The notes: generated by a model from the sequence alone, not told the origin. A stretch of DNA of 64,000 bases from Blastococcus sp. HT6-4 (GCF_039679125.1 NZ_CP155551.1:3658001-3722000); one strand, 5' to 3'. Shown: positions 1 to 9,433, numbered from the stretch's first letter. Made by a program: numbers and translations.

Positions 1-1
1 G

Positions 2-922
2 ACGCACAACACCAAGTCCGGGGTCGCGCACTACCTGGCCGAGGACGAGACCGACGCGCTCGACTACGTCAAGGCGCTGCTGTCCTACCTGCCGAGCAAC
101 AACCTGGACCCGCTGCCGGCGCTCGACGTGCCCCCGGCCGACGTCGTGCTGCCCGGCGCCCTCACCGACTCCGACCTCGAGCTCGACACGTTCATCCCCG
201 ACTCGCCGAACACGCCCTACGACATGCACGCCGTCATCGAGCACGTGCTCGACGACGGCGAGTTCCTCGAGGTGCAGCCGCTGTTCGCGCCGAACATCCT
301 GATCGGCTACGGCCGCGTCGAGGGGCGGCCGGTCGGCGTCGTGGCCAACCAGCCGACCCAGTTCGCCGGCACGCTGGACATCGACGCCAGCGAGAAGGCC
401 GCCCGGTTCGTGCGCACCTGCGACGCCTTCAACATCCCGGTGCTCACGTTCGTCGACGTCCCCGGCTTCCTCCCGGGCACCTCCCAGGAGTGGGAGGGCA
501 TCATCCGCCGCGGCGCCAAGCTCATCTACGCCTACGCCGAGGCCACCGTCCCGAAGGTCACCGTCATCACCCGCAAGGCCTACGGCGGCGCCTACGACGT
601 CATGGGCTCCAAGCACCTGGGCGCGGACGTGAACCTGGCCTGGCCGACCGCGCAGATCGCCGTCGTCGGGGCGCAGGGCGCGGTCGGCATCCTCTACCGC
701 AAGGAGCTCGCCGCCGCCGACGACCCGGAGGCCCGCCGGGCGGAGCTGATCGCGGAGTACGAGGACACCCTCGCCAACCCCTACATCGCCGCCGACCGCG
801 GGTACGTCGACGCGGTCATCCCGCCGTCGCAGACCCGCGTGCAGGTGACCAAGGCGCTGCGGGTGCTGGCGAACAAGCGCCAGACCCTGCCGCCCAAGAA
901 GCACGGGAACATCCCGCTGTGA
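2..922 (+). CDS. pccB: Acyl-CoA carboxylase carboxyltransferase (beta) subunit, C-terminal part
   Basis: This is the 3' part of a propionyl/acetyl-CoA carboxylase beta subunit; the reading frame is open from base 2 and the start lies outside the window. The protein moves carboxyl from carboxybiotin to propionyl-CoA (or acetyl-CoA), giving methylmalonyl-CoA or malonyl-CoA in the cytoplasm. Visible are the second crotonase-like carboxyltransferase half with DVPGFLPGT and the [13 protein letters not shown] and [11 protein letters not shown] stretches typical of AccD/PccB. The stop overlaps the GTG of the epsilon subunit gene by four bases. The same order (beta, epsilon, Maf, then biotin carboxylase) is known from mycobacterial accD5-accE5-maf-accA3, which favours a propionyl-CoA carboxylase. 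Exact acyl-CoA preference cannot be read from the fragment. Confidence 0.93.
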   Translation, partial: THNTKSGVAHYLAEDETDALDYVKALLSYLPSNNLDPLPALDVPPADVVLPGALTDSDLELDTFIPDSPNTPYDMHAVIEHVLDDGEFLEVQPLFAPNILIGYGRVEGRPVGVVANQPTQFAGTLDIDASEKAARFVRTCDAFNIPVLTFVDVPGFLPGTSQEWEGIIRRGAKLIYAYAEATVPKVTVITRKAYGGAYDVMGSKHLGADVNLAWPTAQIAVVGAQGAVGILYRKELAAADDPEARRAELIAEYEDTLANPYIAADRGYVDAVIPPSQTRVQVTKALRVLANKRQTLPPKKHGNIPL

Positions 923-1134
923 GCGAGGACGTCCGTCCGCTGCTGCGCGTCGTCAGGGGCGAGCCGACGGCCGAGGAGCTCGCGGCGCTGACCGTCGTCG
1001 TCGCCACGATGTCGCAGCGCCGCACCCGCCGCCGCCCCACGCCGGTCGGCGCCTGGGCGTCCTACGGCGACGCGCACCGGGGTGCCCTCCGCACCGGCCC
1101 CGGTGGCTGGCGGGCCGCGGGGCGGTTCGCGTGA
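919..1134 (+). CDS. accE: Acyl-CoA carboxylase epsilon subunit
   Basis: This small 71-residue protein starts at a GTG that overlaps the beta-subunit stop (GTGA). Its N-terminal half carries [15 protein letters not shown], the signature of actinobacterial acyl-CoA carboxylase epsilon subunits, followed by a basic stretch and a Trp-containing tail ([16 protein letters not shown]). In the family, epsilon binds the alpha-beta complex and raises activity, so it should act with the neighbouring beta subunit and the alpha subunit at 3215-4975. The stop overlaps the Maf start, so beta, epsilon and maf look translationally coupled. The assignment rests on the motif, the size and the position after the beta subunit. 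Confidence 0.88.
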   Translation: MSEDVRPLLRVVRGEPTAEELAALTVVVATMSQRRTRRRPTPVGAWASYGDAHRGALRTGPGGWRAAGRFA

Positions 1135-1739
1135 CCGCGCACCGCCGGCTGGTGCTGGCCTCGGCGTCGCCGGCCCGGCTCTCCCTGCTCCGCCAGGCCG
1201 GCCTCTCGCCCGAGGTCGTGGTCAGCGACGTGGACGAGTCGGCCCACTCCGCACCGCGCGTCGCCGAGACGGTCGCCCTGCTGGCCGCCGCCAAGGCCGC
1301 GGACGTCGCCAAGCGGGAGACCGACGCCCTGGTCATCGGCGCGGACTCGCTGCTGGAGTTCGGCGGGAAGCCGCAGGGCAAGCCGGCCGACGCCGCCGAG
1401 GCCCGCGATCGATGGCGTCGGATGGCCGGGCGCTCGGGCGTCCTGCACACCGGGCAGGCGCTGTTCGACGTCCGGGACGGCGCGGTGGTCAGCCGGGACA
1501 TCGCGGTGGCCTCCACCGTCGTCTACTTCGCCACGCCCACACCGCCGGAGGTGGAGGCCTACCTCGCCACGGGTGAGCCGCTGGCCGTGGCGGGCGCGTT
1601 CACCCTCGACGGGCTCGGTGCGCCCTTCGTGCGCCGCGTCGAGGGCGACCCGGCCGCCGTGGTGGGGCTCTCGCTGACGGTCCTCCGGACCCAGCTGGGC
1701 AAGCGCGGGCTCGCCATCACCGAGCTCTGGCGCCGCTGA
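1131..1739 (+). CDS. maf: Maf-family nucleoside triphosphate pyrophosphatase
   Basis: This 202-residue protein matches the Maf/YhdE family, which hydrolyses canonical and modified nucleoside triphosphates to monophosphates and has been linked to arrest of septum formation. The family start LVLASASPARLSLLR is at residues 7-21. The conserved acidic pocket is seen as DVDES, then IGADSLLEF, KP(Q)GKP, and GAFTLDGLGAPFV near the C-terminus. Length is usual. The GTG start overlaps the epsilon stop, so it is co-transcribed with acyl-CoA carboxylase, as in mycobacteria. The cysteine or aspartate that separates dTTP/UTP enzymes from m7GTP enzymes was not resolved, so the substrate is open. Confidence 0.9.
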   Translation: MTAHRRLVLASASPARLSLLRQAGLSPEVVVSDVDESAHSAPRVAETVALLAAAKAADVAKRETDALVIGADSLLEFGGKPQGKPADAAEARDRWRRMAGRSGVLHTGQALFDVRDGAVVSRDIAVASTVVYFATPTPPEVEAYLATGEPLAVAGAFTLDGLGAPFVRRVEGDPAAVVGLSLTVLRTQLGKRGLAITELWRR

Positions 1740-1750
1740 ACGACGGGGCG

Positions 1751-1784
1751 CCCGGGACCGCTGTGACTGCTGAGCCGTCCCGGG
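1751..1784 (+). terminator. Weak stem-loop after maf
   Basis: An 8-bp perfect stem (CCCGGGAC paired with GTCCCGGG) with an 18-base loop lies 11 bases after the Maf stop and before the sulfotransferase-like gene. There is no T-run, as is common in very GC-rich actinobacteria. It may end or weaken transcription from the carboxylase genes; the long loop keeps confidence low. Confidence 0.35.
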
Positions 1785-1821
1785 TGGCCTGCACGGCCAA
1801 AGCCAGGTACTCATAGTAGCC

Positions 1822-3120
1822 ATGAGCACACAGAAGGTGATCTTCCACGTCGGTACGCCCAAGTCCGGGACGACCTACCTGCAGGATCTCCTGTGGCACT
1901 CCCGGGAGGCCCTGGCCGAGGCCGGGGTCCGCTACCCCGGCGAGGTGCCGGAAGCCCACTTCCACGCCACGCGCGACCTCGCCCAGAACGACTTCAACGG
2001 CTGGCCCGACCCCGCGGTGCAGGGCGCCTGGAGCCGGCTGGTCGAGGCGGCCCGGGCGCACGAGGGCACCACGGTCATCTCGCACGAGCTCTTCGGCGAC
2101 CTCCCCCCCGAGGCGATCGCCCGGGCGCTCGGCGACCTCGACTTCGCCGAGGTCCACGTGGTCGTCACCGCCCGGGACCTGGCCCGGCAGCTCCCCGCCG
2201 TCTGGCAGGAGGACGTGAAGAACCGGCACTTCGTGCCGTTCGACGAGTTCCTCCGGGTGGTGCGGTCCGATGCCTGGAGCGAGGCCTGGTACGGCCGGGC
2301 GCTGTGGCTGCGCCAGGACGTGCCCGCGGTCGTGCGGCGCTGGGCCGCCGAGCTGCCCCCGGCCCAGGTCCACCTGGTGACCGTCCCCCCGCGGGGTGCG
2401 GACCCGGCCACGCTCTGGGAGCGCTTCGCCGCGGTGGTCGGGGTCGACCCCGGGCTGGCCACCCCGCCGGACGGCCGCCGCAACAAGTCCCTCGGCCGCG
2501 CTGAGGCCGAGTTGCTGCGCCGGCTCAACGAACGCCTCGACTACGGCATCGACTGGCCGACGTACGCCAGCCGCATCACCCACCACGTGGCCGCCTCCGT
2601 CCTCGCCGAGCGCCCGTCGTCGGGTTCCCTGACCGTCCCCGCGGGCGACCGGCCGTGGGTGGTGGCCCGCGCGGCGGCCATGGTGGCCGAGCTGCGCGCG
2701 ACCGGCTGCCAGGTCGTCGGCGACCTGGCCGAGCTCGAGGTCACGTCCGAGGGGCCCGCCCGCGAGGTCCCGGAGCCCAGCGCCGAGGAACTCCTCGACG
2801 CCGCGCTGGACGCGTTGGTCGCGCTCATCCCGACGCACGCCGCCCGGGCCCCCGAGGAGGCCCCCGAGGGCGCCACCGAGGAGACCACCGAGGCCGGGAC
2901 GCCGGAAGACGCCGTGCTCGACGGGGACCTCCCGGGCCAGGACGCGCTCGTCCCGACCCCCCGGGACGGGGACCCGCTCCTCGCGGCTCCCGCCGAGCTG
3001 CCCGGCGTGGCCGCGCACGTCGCCGCCGCCCCGGCGCGACGCCTGCCCGTGCATCGGGTGGACCGCTGGCTGCGCCGGCTCTCCGTGGCCCGCCGAACCG
3101 GTTCCCTCACCTCCGTCTGA
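1822..3120 (+). CDS. Sulfotransferase-like protein with acidic C-terminal tail
   Basis: The 432-residue product begins with [16 protein letters not shown] (residues 10-25). GTPKSGTT is the 5'-phosphosulfate-binding loop of PAPS-dependent sulfotransferases, so sulfate transfer to an unknown carbohydrate, lipid or protein is the best guess. Further family-like features are the VTARDLARQ segment (about 112-120), where the 3'-phosphate-binding Arg normally sits, and [16 protein letters not shown] near 220-235. After about residue 300 the sequence turns into a Glu/Pro/Ala-rich acidic tail ending in a short basic stretch, unusual for the family. It sits inside the carboxylase cluster where mycobacteria carry sseA, so it appears to be a lineage-specific replacement. 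The start ATG has only a weak ribosome site. Substrate unknown. Confidence 0.72.
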   Translation: MSTQKVIFHVGTPKSGTTYLQDLLWHSREALAEAGVRYPGEVPEAHFHATRDLAQNDFNGWPDPAVQGAWSRLVEAARAHEGTTVISHELFGDLPPEAIARALGDLDFAEVHVVVTARDLARQLPAVWQEDVKNRHFVPFDEFLRVVRSDAWSEAWYGRALWLRQDVPAVVRRWAAELPPAQVHLVTVPPRGADPATLWERFAAVVGVDPGLATPPDGRRNKSLGRAEAELLRRLNERLDYGIDWPTYASRITHHVAASVLAERPSSGSLTVPAGDRPWVVARAAAMVAELRATGCQVVGDLAELEVTSEGPAREVPEPSAEELLDAALDALVALIPTHAARAPEEAPEGATEETTEAGTPEDAVLDGDLPGQDALVPTPRDGDPLLAAPAELPGVAAHVAAAPARRLPVHRVDRWLRRLSVARRTGSLTSV

Positions 3121-3177
3121 CCCGGGCGGAGGCCGGTGGGGCGCAGCCCTGCTGCGGACGCCGCCCGGCCTGCTGGC

Positions 3178-3183
3178 TACAGT
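3178..3183 (+). promoter_or_regulatory. Putative -10 element for accA
   Basis: TACAGT lies 31 bases before the GTG of the biotin carboxylase gene and fits the actinobacterial TAnnnT -10 pattern. A purine-rich ribosome site (GAGGGAGAG, 3201-3209) follows, so the transcript would have a short leader. No convincing -35 box was seen. Confidence 0.4.
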
Positions 3184-3214
3184 CCGAGCGGTCCGAACGA
3201 GAGGGAGAGCACCG

Positions 3215-4975
3215 GTGCAGAAGGTCCTCATCGCCAACCGCGGCGAGATCGCGGTCCGCGTGGCGCGTGCCTGCAGGGACGCGGGTCTGACCAGCGTGGC
3301 CGTGTACGCCGAGCCCGACCGCGACGCCCTGCACGTCCGCGTCGCCGACGAGGCGTTCGCCCTGGGCGGCAGCACGCCGGGCGACTCCTACCTCGTCATC
3401 GAGAAGATCCTGGACGCCGCGGCGCGGTCCGGGGCCGACGCGGTCCACCCGGGCTACGGCTTCCTGTCGGAGAACGCCGACTTCGCACAGGCCGTGCTCG
3501 ACGCCGGGCTCACCTGGATCGGCCCGTCGCCGCAGGCGATCATCGACCTCGGGGACAAGGTCGCCGCCCGGCACATCGCCACGAAGGCCGGCGCTCCGCT
3601 GGTGCCGGGCACCAGGGACCCGGTCGGCGGCGCCGACGAGGTCGTCGCCTTCGCGCGGGAGCACGGGCTGCCGGTGGCCATCAAGGCGGCCTTCGGCGGT
3701 GGCGGGCGCGGGCTCAAGGTGGCGCGCACCCTCGAGGAGATCCCGGAGCTGTTCGACTCCGCCGTCCGCGAGGCGGTCTCCGCCTTCGGCCGCGGGGAGT
3801 GCTTCGTCGAGCGCTTCCTGGACAAGCCGCGGCACGTCGAGGCGCAGGTGCTGGCCGACACCCACGGCAACGTGATCGTGGTCGGCACCCGCGACTGCTC
3901 GCTGCAGCGGCGCAACCAGAAGCTGGTCGAGGAGGCGCCCGCGCCGTTCCTCACCCACGAGCAGCGCGCCCGCATCCACTCCTCGGCCAAGGCCATCTGC
4001 AAGGAGGCCGGTTACCACGGCGCCGGGACGGTCGAGTACCTCGTGGGCGTCGACGGCTCGATCTCCTTCCTCGAGGTCAACACCCGGCTGCAGGTCGAGC
4101 ACCCGGTCTCCGAGGAGACCTCGGGCATCGACCTGGTGCGCCAGCAGTTCCGCATCGCCGACGGCCTCCCCCTCGAGATCACCGAGGACCCGGAGCCGCG
4201 GGGCCACAGCATCGAGTTCCGGATCAACGCCGAGGACGCCGGCCGCAACTTCATGCCGGCCCCCGGTCCGGTGGACCGCCTGGAGATCCCGCAGGGGCCG
4301 GGTGTGCGCTGGGACTCCGGCGTGGAGACCGGCGGCGAGGTGGCCGGCGCGTTCGACTCGATGCTGGCCAAGCTGATCGTCACCGGCGCCACCCGCGAGG
4401 AGGCGCTGCAGCGGGCCCGCCGCGCGCTGGACGAGCTGATCGTCGAGGGGATGCCCACGGTCATCCCGTTCCACCGGGCCGTCGTCCGTGACGAGGCGTT
4501 CACCAGCGAGCCGTTCACGGTGCACACGCGCTGGATCGAGACCGAGTGGGACAACCAGGTCCAGCCCTACGACGCCGCCCCGGCCGGGCAGGACGAGGAC
4601 GCACCTCGGCAGACGGTCGTCGTCGAGGTCGGTGGCCGCCGGCTCGAGGTCTCCCTGCCCGCCGGGCTCGCCGCCGGTGGCGGCGGCGCGGCGCCGGGCG
4701 CCGCGGCCAAGCCCCGCAAGCGCGGCGGCGGCGGTGGCGGTTCGGCCGCCTCCGGTGACTCCCTCACCTCGCCCATGCAGGGCACCATCGTCAAGGTGGC
4801 CGTCGAGGACGGCGCCACCGTCGAGGCCGGCGACCTGGTCGTCGTCCTCGAGGCGATGAAGATGGAGCAGCCGATCACCGCGCACAAGGCGGGTGTCGTC
4901 TCGGGCCTCGCCGCGGAGGTCGGCGCGACCGTCACCAGCGGTGCGGTCCTCTGCACCATCGCCGACGCGGGTTAG
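3215..4975 (+). CDS. accA3: Acyl-CoA carboxylase alpha subunit (biotin carboxylase + biotin carrier)
   Basis: A 586-residue fused alpha subunit: ATP-grasp biotin carboxylase at the N-terminus ([17 protein letters not shown] at the start, the glycine-rich [11 protein letters not shown] loop, [12 protein letters not shown] in the active site), then a Gly/Ala-rich linker, then a biotinyl carrier domain. The biotin site is EAMKMEQ with Lys549. It carboxylates its own biotin with ATP and bicarbonate and passes the carboxyl to beta subunits such as the one at the start of the window. Length matches mycobacterial AccA3, which serves several carboxyltransferases. The GTG start is supported by a strong upstream GAGGGAG site. 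A symmetrical terminator follows the stop. Confidence 0.95.
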   Translation: MQKVLIANRGEIAVRVARACRDAGLTSVAVYAEPDRDALHVRVADEAFALGGSTPGDSYLVIEKILDAAARSGADAVHPGYGFLSENADFAQAVLDAGLTWIGPSPQAIIDLGDKVAARHIATKAGAPLVPGTRDPVGGADEVVAFAREHGLPVAIKAAFGGGGRGLKVARTLEEIPELFDSAVREAVSAFGRGECFVERFLDKPRHVEAQVLADTHGNVIVVGTRDCSLQRRNQKLVEEAPAPFLTHEQRARIHSSAKAICKEAGYHGAGTVEYLVGVDGSISFLEVNTRLQVEHPVSEETSGIDLVRQQFRIADGLPLEITEDPEPRGHSIEFRINAEDAGRNFMPAPGPVDRLEIPQGPGVRWDSGVETGGEVAGAFDSMLAKLIVTGATREEALQRARRALDELIVEGMPTVIPFHRAVVRDEAFTSEPFTVHTRWIETEWDNQVQPYDAAPAGQDEDAPRQTVVVEVGGRRLEVSLPAGLAAGGGGAAPGAAAKPRKRGGGGGGSAASGDSLTSPMQGTIVKVAVEDGATVEAGDLVVVLEAMKMEQPITAHKAGVVSGLAAEVGATVTSGAVLCTIADAG

Positions 4976-4992
4976 TCGCGATGACGTGATCG

Positions 4993-5020
4993 GGGCCCCT
5001 CACCAGCTGGTGAGGGGCCC
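4993..5020. terminator. Bidirectional terminator between accA and the LGFP protease gene
   Basis: GGGCCCCTCACCA and its exact reverse complement TGGTGAGGGGCCC are separated by only GC, giving a long GC-rich hairpin. It lies 17 bases after the accA stop and 15 bases from the 3' end of the convergent protease gene, so it can serve both strands. Confidence 0.75.
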
Positions 5021-5035
5021 AGATCCGCACCCGCG

Positions 5036-7558
5036 TCAGTAGGCGCGGACCAGCCCCGTCCGGGCCGACCAGTGCAGCGTCCCGCCCTGGAAGCGTTGCG
5101 ACGCGTCGCCGTCGGGCAGCCTGACGGCGCCCTGCACCGGGTAGCCCAGGTAGCCGTTCTCCCAGCCCAGCTGGCCCCAGCGGGAGCGGATGGCGCCGTC
5201 GACGGCCTGGGCACCGGTCGACTGGGTCCAGTAGATCGACCCGCCCTGGAACTGCTGCAGGCACCCACCGCCGCGGAGGCCGCAGCGGGCATCGGTCACC
5301 GGGTAGCCGAAGTAGCCGAGCTCCCAGCCCAGCGCCCCCCACCGGGCACGGATGTCACCGTCGACCGCCCGGGCACCGGCGAACGGCGTCCAGTAGATCG
5401 ACCCACCCTGGAAGTGCTGCAGACACCCACCGTCCCGCAGACCGCAGCGGGCATCGGTCACCGGAAAGCCGTACCGACCCAGCTCCCAGCCCAGCGCCCC
5501 CCACCGGGCACGGATGTCACCGTCGACCGCCCGGGCACCGGCGAACGGCGTCCAGTAGATCGACCCACCCTGGAAGTGCTGCAGACACCCACCGTCCCGC
5601 AGACCGCAGCGGGCATCGGTCACCGGAAAGCCGTACCGACCCAGCTCCCAGCCCAGCGCCCCCCACCGGGCACGGATGTCACCGTCGACCGCCCGGGCAC
5701 CGGCGAACGGCGTCCAGTAGATCGACCCACCCTGGAAGTGCTGCAGACACCCACCGTCCCGCAGACCGCAGCGGGCATCGGTCACCGGAAAGCCGTACCG
5801 ACCCAGCTCCCAGCCCAGCGCCCCCCACCGGGCACGGATGTCACCGTCGACCGCCCGGGCACCGGCGAACGGCGTCCAGTAGATCGACCCACCCTGGAAG
5901 TGCTGCAGACACCCACCGTCCCGCAGACCGCAGCGCGCATCGGTCACCGGATAGCCGTACCGACCCGGCTCCCAGCCCAACGCCCCCCACCGGGCACGGA
6001 TGTCACCGTCCACGAGACGCGCACCCGTCGCCGGCGACCAGTAGATCGACCCCCGGTCGTAGTGGGTGAAACAGCCACCGTCCCGCAGGCCGCAGGTGCG
6101 GCCCGCGACCGGCTGACCCAGCGCCGCTGCCCCACCGAGCCGCTCGTACGCGAGGTCGATCGGGTGGATGACCGCGATCCGGACCCGGGCCGCGGTCGAG
6201 TCGGCCCCGAGCACGGTGATCGCGAAGGCTGCGTGGCCGACGACCACGCGCGTCCCGGCGGGGAGCGCGACGGACAGGTCACTCGGCCAACCCGAGCGCG
6301 CCGACGGGGACCCGTCGAGCAGCAGCGAGGTGTCGGACCCGGTGGACGACCGTCGCAGGGTCACTCCCTGCTGGAGGCCGAAGACGTTGCGCCCGTCCCC
6401 CAGCCAGGAGTCCTGCCCACTGGCCTGCCGGTACTCCAGCCAGTACCGGGTGCCGTCGATGTCCGCTAGGTCGACCACCCGGTGTGCGCCGTCGACGGGA
6501 GTGGCCGACGCGGGGACGATGCTGACCTCGGTGACGCCCTCGGCCGGCCCGATCCGGCTCACCTCACCGTCGACCAGCAGACCCAGATGCGCGGCCTGTG
6601 CCGCGTTGAGCGTGCCGATCTCCTGCCACGACAGGCCCATGACGTCGTACAGGTCGAGGTACTGCGCCGTCCGACAGGTACCCGAGTCGACGGTGCCGTC
6701 GCACTGGATCTCCGACGAGTGCCCCAGGCCGAGATTGTGGCCGAACTCGTGAGCGGTGACCGACGGCGCGATCGCCGTGACGTAGGAGAGCCCGCCGTCG
6801 CTCATGGTCCCGCCCACCGTCCCCAGGCCCGCGGAGCACCCGGGCGCGTCGGCGGGCACGTAGACCAGCAGGTGCGCGTTGTCGGTCCAGGACCAGCCCG
6901 CGCGCCTCGCGGCCTCGTTCCACAGCTCGAGCGGCTTGTCGCAGCCGACGGTCGCGGGCTCCCCCCAGTCGACGGAGGAGACGACGCCGAACCGGACGGC
7001 GCCCCGGGTCTGCTGGTCCCAGAAGTCGGCGACCACGCCGTCCACGACGGTGGTCATCTGGGTCAGCGTGGTGGCGTCCCGGGCGACCCCGGCCGGCTGC
7101 AGCATCACCACGGTCACGGGGTGGTTCACCGGCGCCGTGGCCGACGCCGTGACCGGCTCGTCCGGTCCGGCGAGCACCTCGGCCCCCAGCACCTCGAGCG
7201 CCGGCTCCAGGCCCTGCTCGGATGCCTCGTCGACGACCGCGTCACCGACGGTCACCTCGATCGTGGAGCCGACCTCCACCGCCGGGAGGGCGTCGGTCGG
7301 GACGCGCACCGCGTCGCCGGCGTCGGTACGGATCCAGCTGAGCAGGCCCGTCTCGGCCTCGTGCGCATGGTCGTCCGCGCCCGCCAGGGTCGGGGCCGGG
7401 TCGGCATACCCCTGCACCAGTCGTCCCACGACGGTCCCAGGGACGGCCCGCTCCTCTGCGACCGCCGGCCCGACGGACACGAGGAGCGGCAGCAGCGCAG
7501 CAGCCGAGACGGCGAGCGCGGACAACCGCAGCACGGAGGGACGGCGACGAACGGACAC
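5036..7558 (-). CDS. Secreted zinc metalloprotease with seven LGFP repeats
   Basis: The chosen start is the GTG at 7558, preceded by GGGAG and followed by a signal peptide (three Arg, then a hydrophobic run ending near ...VAEE); this gives 840 residues. A longer upstream extension lacks a ribosome site. The catalytic motif HEFGHNLGLGH (residues 270-280) is an HExxHxxGxxH zincin site, and YDVMGLSW is a plausible Met-turn, resembling gametolysin-type (M11-like) peptidases. The C-terminal third is seven ~54-residue LGFP-like repeats (WGALGWE, GxPVTDA, FQGGSIYW), a module tied to cell-wall binding in actinobacteria. Each of the first six repeats also has a CGLR(D/G)GGC cysteine pair. It is followed upstream by a paralogous protease. 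Role inferred: wall-attached extracellular proteolysis; substrate unknown. Confidence 0.85.
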   Translation of the reverse strand: MSVRRRPSVLRLSALAVSAAALLPLLVSVGPAVAEERAVPGTVVGRLVQGYADPAPTLAGADDHAHEAETGLLSWIRTDAGDAVRVPTDALPAVEVGSTIEVTVGDAVVDEASEQGLEPALEVLGAEVLAGPDEPVTASATAPVNHPVTVVMLQPAGVARDATTLTQMTTVVDGVVADFWDQQTRGAVRFGVVSSVDWGEPATVGCDKPLELWNEAARRAGWSWTDNAHLLVYVPADAPGCSAGLGTVGGTMSDGGLSYVTAIAPSVTAHEFGHNLGLGHSSEIQCDGTVDSGTCRTAQYLDLYDVMGLSWQEIGTLNAAQAAHLGLLVDGEVSRIGPAEGVTEVSIVPASATPVDGAHRVVDLADIDGTRYWLEYRQASGQDSWLGDGRNVFGLQQGVTLRRSSTGSDTSLLLDGSPSARSGWPSDLSVALPAGTRVVVGHAAFAITVLGADSTAARVRIAVIHPIDLAYERLGGAAALGQPVAGRTCGLRDGGCFTHYDRGSIYWSPATGARLVDGDIRARWGALGWEPGRYGYPVTDARCGLRDGGCLQHFQGGSIYWTPFAGARAVDGDIRARWGALGWELGRYGFPVTDARCGLRDGGCLQHFQGGSIYWTPFAGARAVDGDIRARWGALGWELGRYGFPVTDARCGLRDGGCLQHFQGGSIYWTPFAGARAVDGDIRARWGALGWELGRYGFPVTDARCGLRDGGCLQHFQGGSIYWTPFAGARAVDGDIRARWGALGWELGYFGYPVTDARCGLRGGGCLQQFQGGSIYWTQSTGAQAVDGAIRSRWGQLGWENGYLGYPVQGAVRLPDGDASQRFQGGTLHWSARTGLVRAY
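5039..6160 (-). repeat. Tandem 162-bp LGFP repeat array
   Basis: Seven in-frame units encode the C-terminal repeats of the protease. The unit is 162 bp (54 codons). Copies beginning at 5461, 5623 and 5785 are almost identical at the DNA level; I see a single base difference near 5936. The outermost units are more diverged. The pattern suggests recent amplification or gene conversion in the middle of the array, and is also where an assembly could gain or lose copies. Confidence 0.93.
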
Positions 7559-7726
7559 ATTGACTCCCGGGGCGGAACGGATCACCACGTCATCGGCACG
7601 GCACCGCGAGAACTGGAGTCGGGTGGGCGCGACTGCGCGACGACGTCCCGGGGGGCACTCCGGCAGCAGGAGCCCCGCGCCCATGAGCACGGCTCCCCCA
7701 CCGGCCGTGGCCCGGCGGAACACGTC

Positions 7727-9433
7727 TCATCGACGGATCAGGCGGGCCCTGCGGAGATGCCGCACGAGCAGCAGCGTGGCGCCGGCCAGCGCGGTGGCGG
7801 CGACCGGCACGAGCAGTCCGCCCAGCGAGCTGGTGCTGTCGGCGACGGGCTCGAGCAGCATCGGGCGGCGCGGCGCGGACACCGCGATGTCGGGTGCCCA
7901 GAAGGCCTGCGGCGCCGCCGCGGCCACGGCGACCTCGGGCTCGGCCCCCCGGTCCGCGGCGATCGTCCCGCCGCGGGCCGGGCTCGCGGGCCGGGCCGCG
8001 GGTGCGGCCGCCGGCGCCCGCACGGCCGGGACCACGCGGACCACCGCGCCGGCCTGGTCCATGCGCTGCACGGTCACGGTGAAGTCCCCGCCGGAGAGGG
8101 GCACGGCCACCCCGACCGGGAGTGCGGCCTGCAGGTCGGCGTCCCAGCCCGCCGCGGCGCTCGGGCTGCCGTCGAGCAGCAGGGACGTGTCGGGGAACTG
8201 CCCGGACCGGTGCAGCAGCACGCCGGTGTCGAGTCGGTAGACGTTGTCCCGGGTGCCCAGCCACGCGTCCTGGCCGACGGCGGACCGCAGCTCCAGCCAG
8301 TAGGCCAGGCCCTCGGCGCCGACGAGCCGCAGGGCTCGCACCCCTTCGGTCCCGGCCAGCGGCGCGAGGGTCACCTCGGTCGCCCCCTCACCGACCGAGA
8401 CGGTCCGCTCCGCGTCGCCGGGCAGCACCCGGAGCGCCGAGGCCTGGGCGGCGTTGAGCGAGCCGAGCTGCGCCCAGGAAGCGCCCATCACGTCGTAGTA
8501 GTCGCGGTACCCCGTGACCCGGCACGCACCGGTCTCGACGGCGCCGTCGCACTGCGCCGACGAGGAGTGGCCCAGACCGAAGTTGTGCCCGAACTCGTGG
8601 GCGATGACGGACGTCGACGTGTCCCGCACGTAGAGCCGCCCACCGGACGCCGGGCCGGCGCCCACCTCGGCGAGGGCGTAGGAGCAGGCCGGCTGGTTGG
8701 CGGTCTCACCGCTCAGGCGCAGCATCAGGTGCTTCCCCGCCCCGGGGACGAAACCGACGGCCGCCGCCGCCTCGTCCCACATCGCCGCGGGGTCGCCGCA
8801 GCCGGCCGCCGTGGACAGCCAGTCGCGGGAGTCGGTGACCCCGAGGGTGATCGCGCCACCGGTCTGCTCCGCCCAGAAGCGGGCGACCGAGCCGTCCACC
8901 GCGGCGACGACGTCGCGCAGGCGGGTGCCGTCGGGGGTGGTGCCCGCCGGGGCCACCAGGACGACGGTCACCTCGTTGGTCAGGCCGCCACGGGGTGCGG
9001 GCGCCGGCTCCGGGGCCGTCGACGGCGGGGGCGCGAGGACGTCGCTGTCCAGCACCTCGCGGGCCTCGTCGTACCCGTCCTCGCTCGCCTCGTCCTCGAC
9101 CGGCGCCCCGACCGTCAGCTCGACCGTGGCGCCCGTCGGCAGTCCGGCGACCTGCTCGGCGGGGACGCGGACGGCGCCCTCCTCGGTCTGCACCCAGCTG
9201 AGCCGGCTGCCGTCGGCATCCGCGTGCCCGGCCGCGTGGGCAGCGCCACCGGCCTCGCCCTCGGTGACGACGTGGACGAGCTCACCCACCACGGTGGTGC
9301 CCGCGTCCGCCGCCGCCACCGCAGGGGCTACCAGGGAACCGGCGGCGGAAGTGACGAGGGCACCCGTCAGCGCGAGGGAGCGCAGCAGTCGACGGTGGCC
9401 GCGGGGACGACGGGGGTCGCGGTCAGTAGGCAT
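7727..9433 (-). CDS. Secreted, membrane-anchored zinc metalloprotease (paralogue)
   Basis: This 568-residue protein is a paralogue of the neighbouring LGFP protease. The two align from the VVG(E/R)LV segment through the catalytic region, with HEFGHNFGLGH at residues 279-289 followed by the shared Cys-containing stretch and YYDVMGASW. It has a signal peptide (Arg-rich start, then LALTGALVTSAAGSLV). It lacks LGFP repeats and instead ends in a Pro/Ala-rich stalk, one transmembrane helix (LLVPVAATALAGATLLLV) and a basic tail, so it should sit on the outer face of the membrane. The ATG start has AGGAG six bases upstream. Tandem duplication followed by a change of anchor is the simplest history. 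Confidence 0.83.
   Translation of the reverse strand: MPTDRDPRRPRGHRRLLRSLALTGALVTSAAGSLVAPAVAAADAGTTVVGELVHVVTEGEAGGAAHAAGHADADGSRLSWVQTEEGAVRVPAEQVAGLPTGATVELTVGAPVEDEASEDGYDEAREVLDSDVLAPPPSTAPEPAPAPRGGLTNEVTVVLVAPAGTTPDGTRLRDVVAAVDGSVARFWAEQTGGAITLGVTDSRDWLSTAAGCGDPAAMWDEAAAAVGFVPGAGKHLMLRLSGETANQPACSYALAEVGAGPASGGRLYVRDTSTSVIAHEFGHNFGLGHSSSAQCDGAVETGACRVTGYRDYYDVMGASWAQLGSLNAAQASALRVLPGDAERTVSVGEGATEVTLAPLAGTEGVRALRLVGAEGLAYWLELRSAVGQDAWLGTRDNVYRLDTGVLLHRSGQFPDTSLLLDGSPSAAAGWDADLQAALPVGVAVPLSGGDFTVTVQRMDQAGAVVRVVPAVRAPAAAPAARPASPARGGTIAADRGAEPEVAVAAAAPQAFWAPDIAVSAPRRPMLLEPVADSTSSLGGLLVPVAATALAGATLLLVRHLRRARLIRR

Noticed and set aside
1717-3375. 552-codon minus-strand frame over the sulfotransferase-like gene
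   Set aside because: It is antisense to a frame with a PAPS-loop motif, has typical shadow composition, and runs into the carboxylase gene.
5461-5946. Possible CRISPR array in the regularly spaced repeats
   Set aside because: Units are 162 bp, contiguous and coding, without unique spacers; the 90-bp units at 57247 likewise lack spacers, and no cas gene is present.
5072-6469. 465-codon plus-strand frame with protein repeats
   Set aside because: The repeats only mirror the LGFP array on the other strand; no start signal and no domain.
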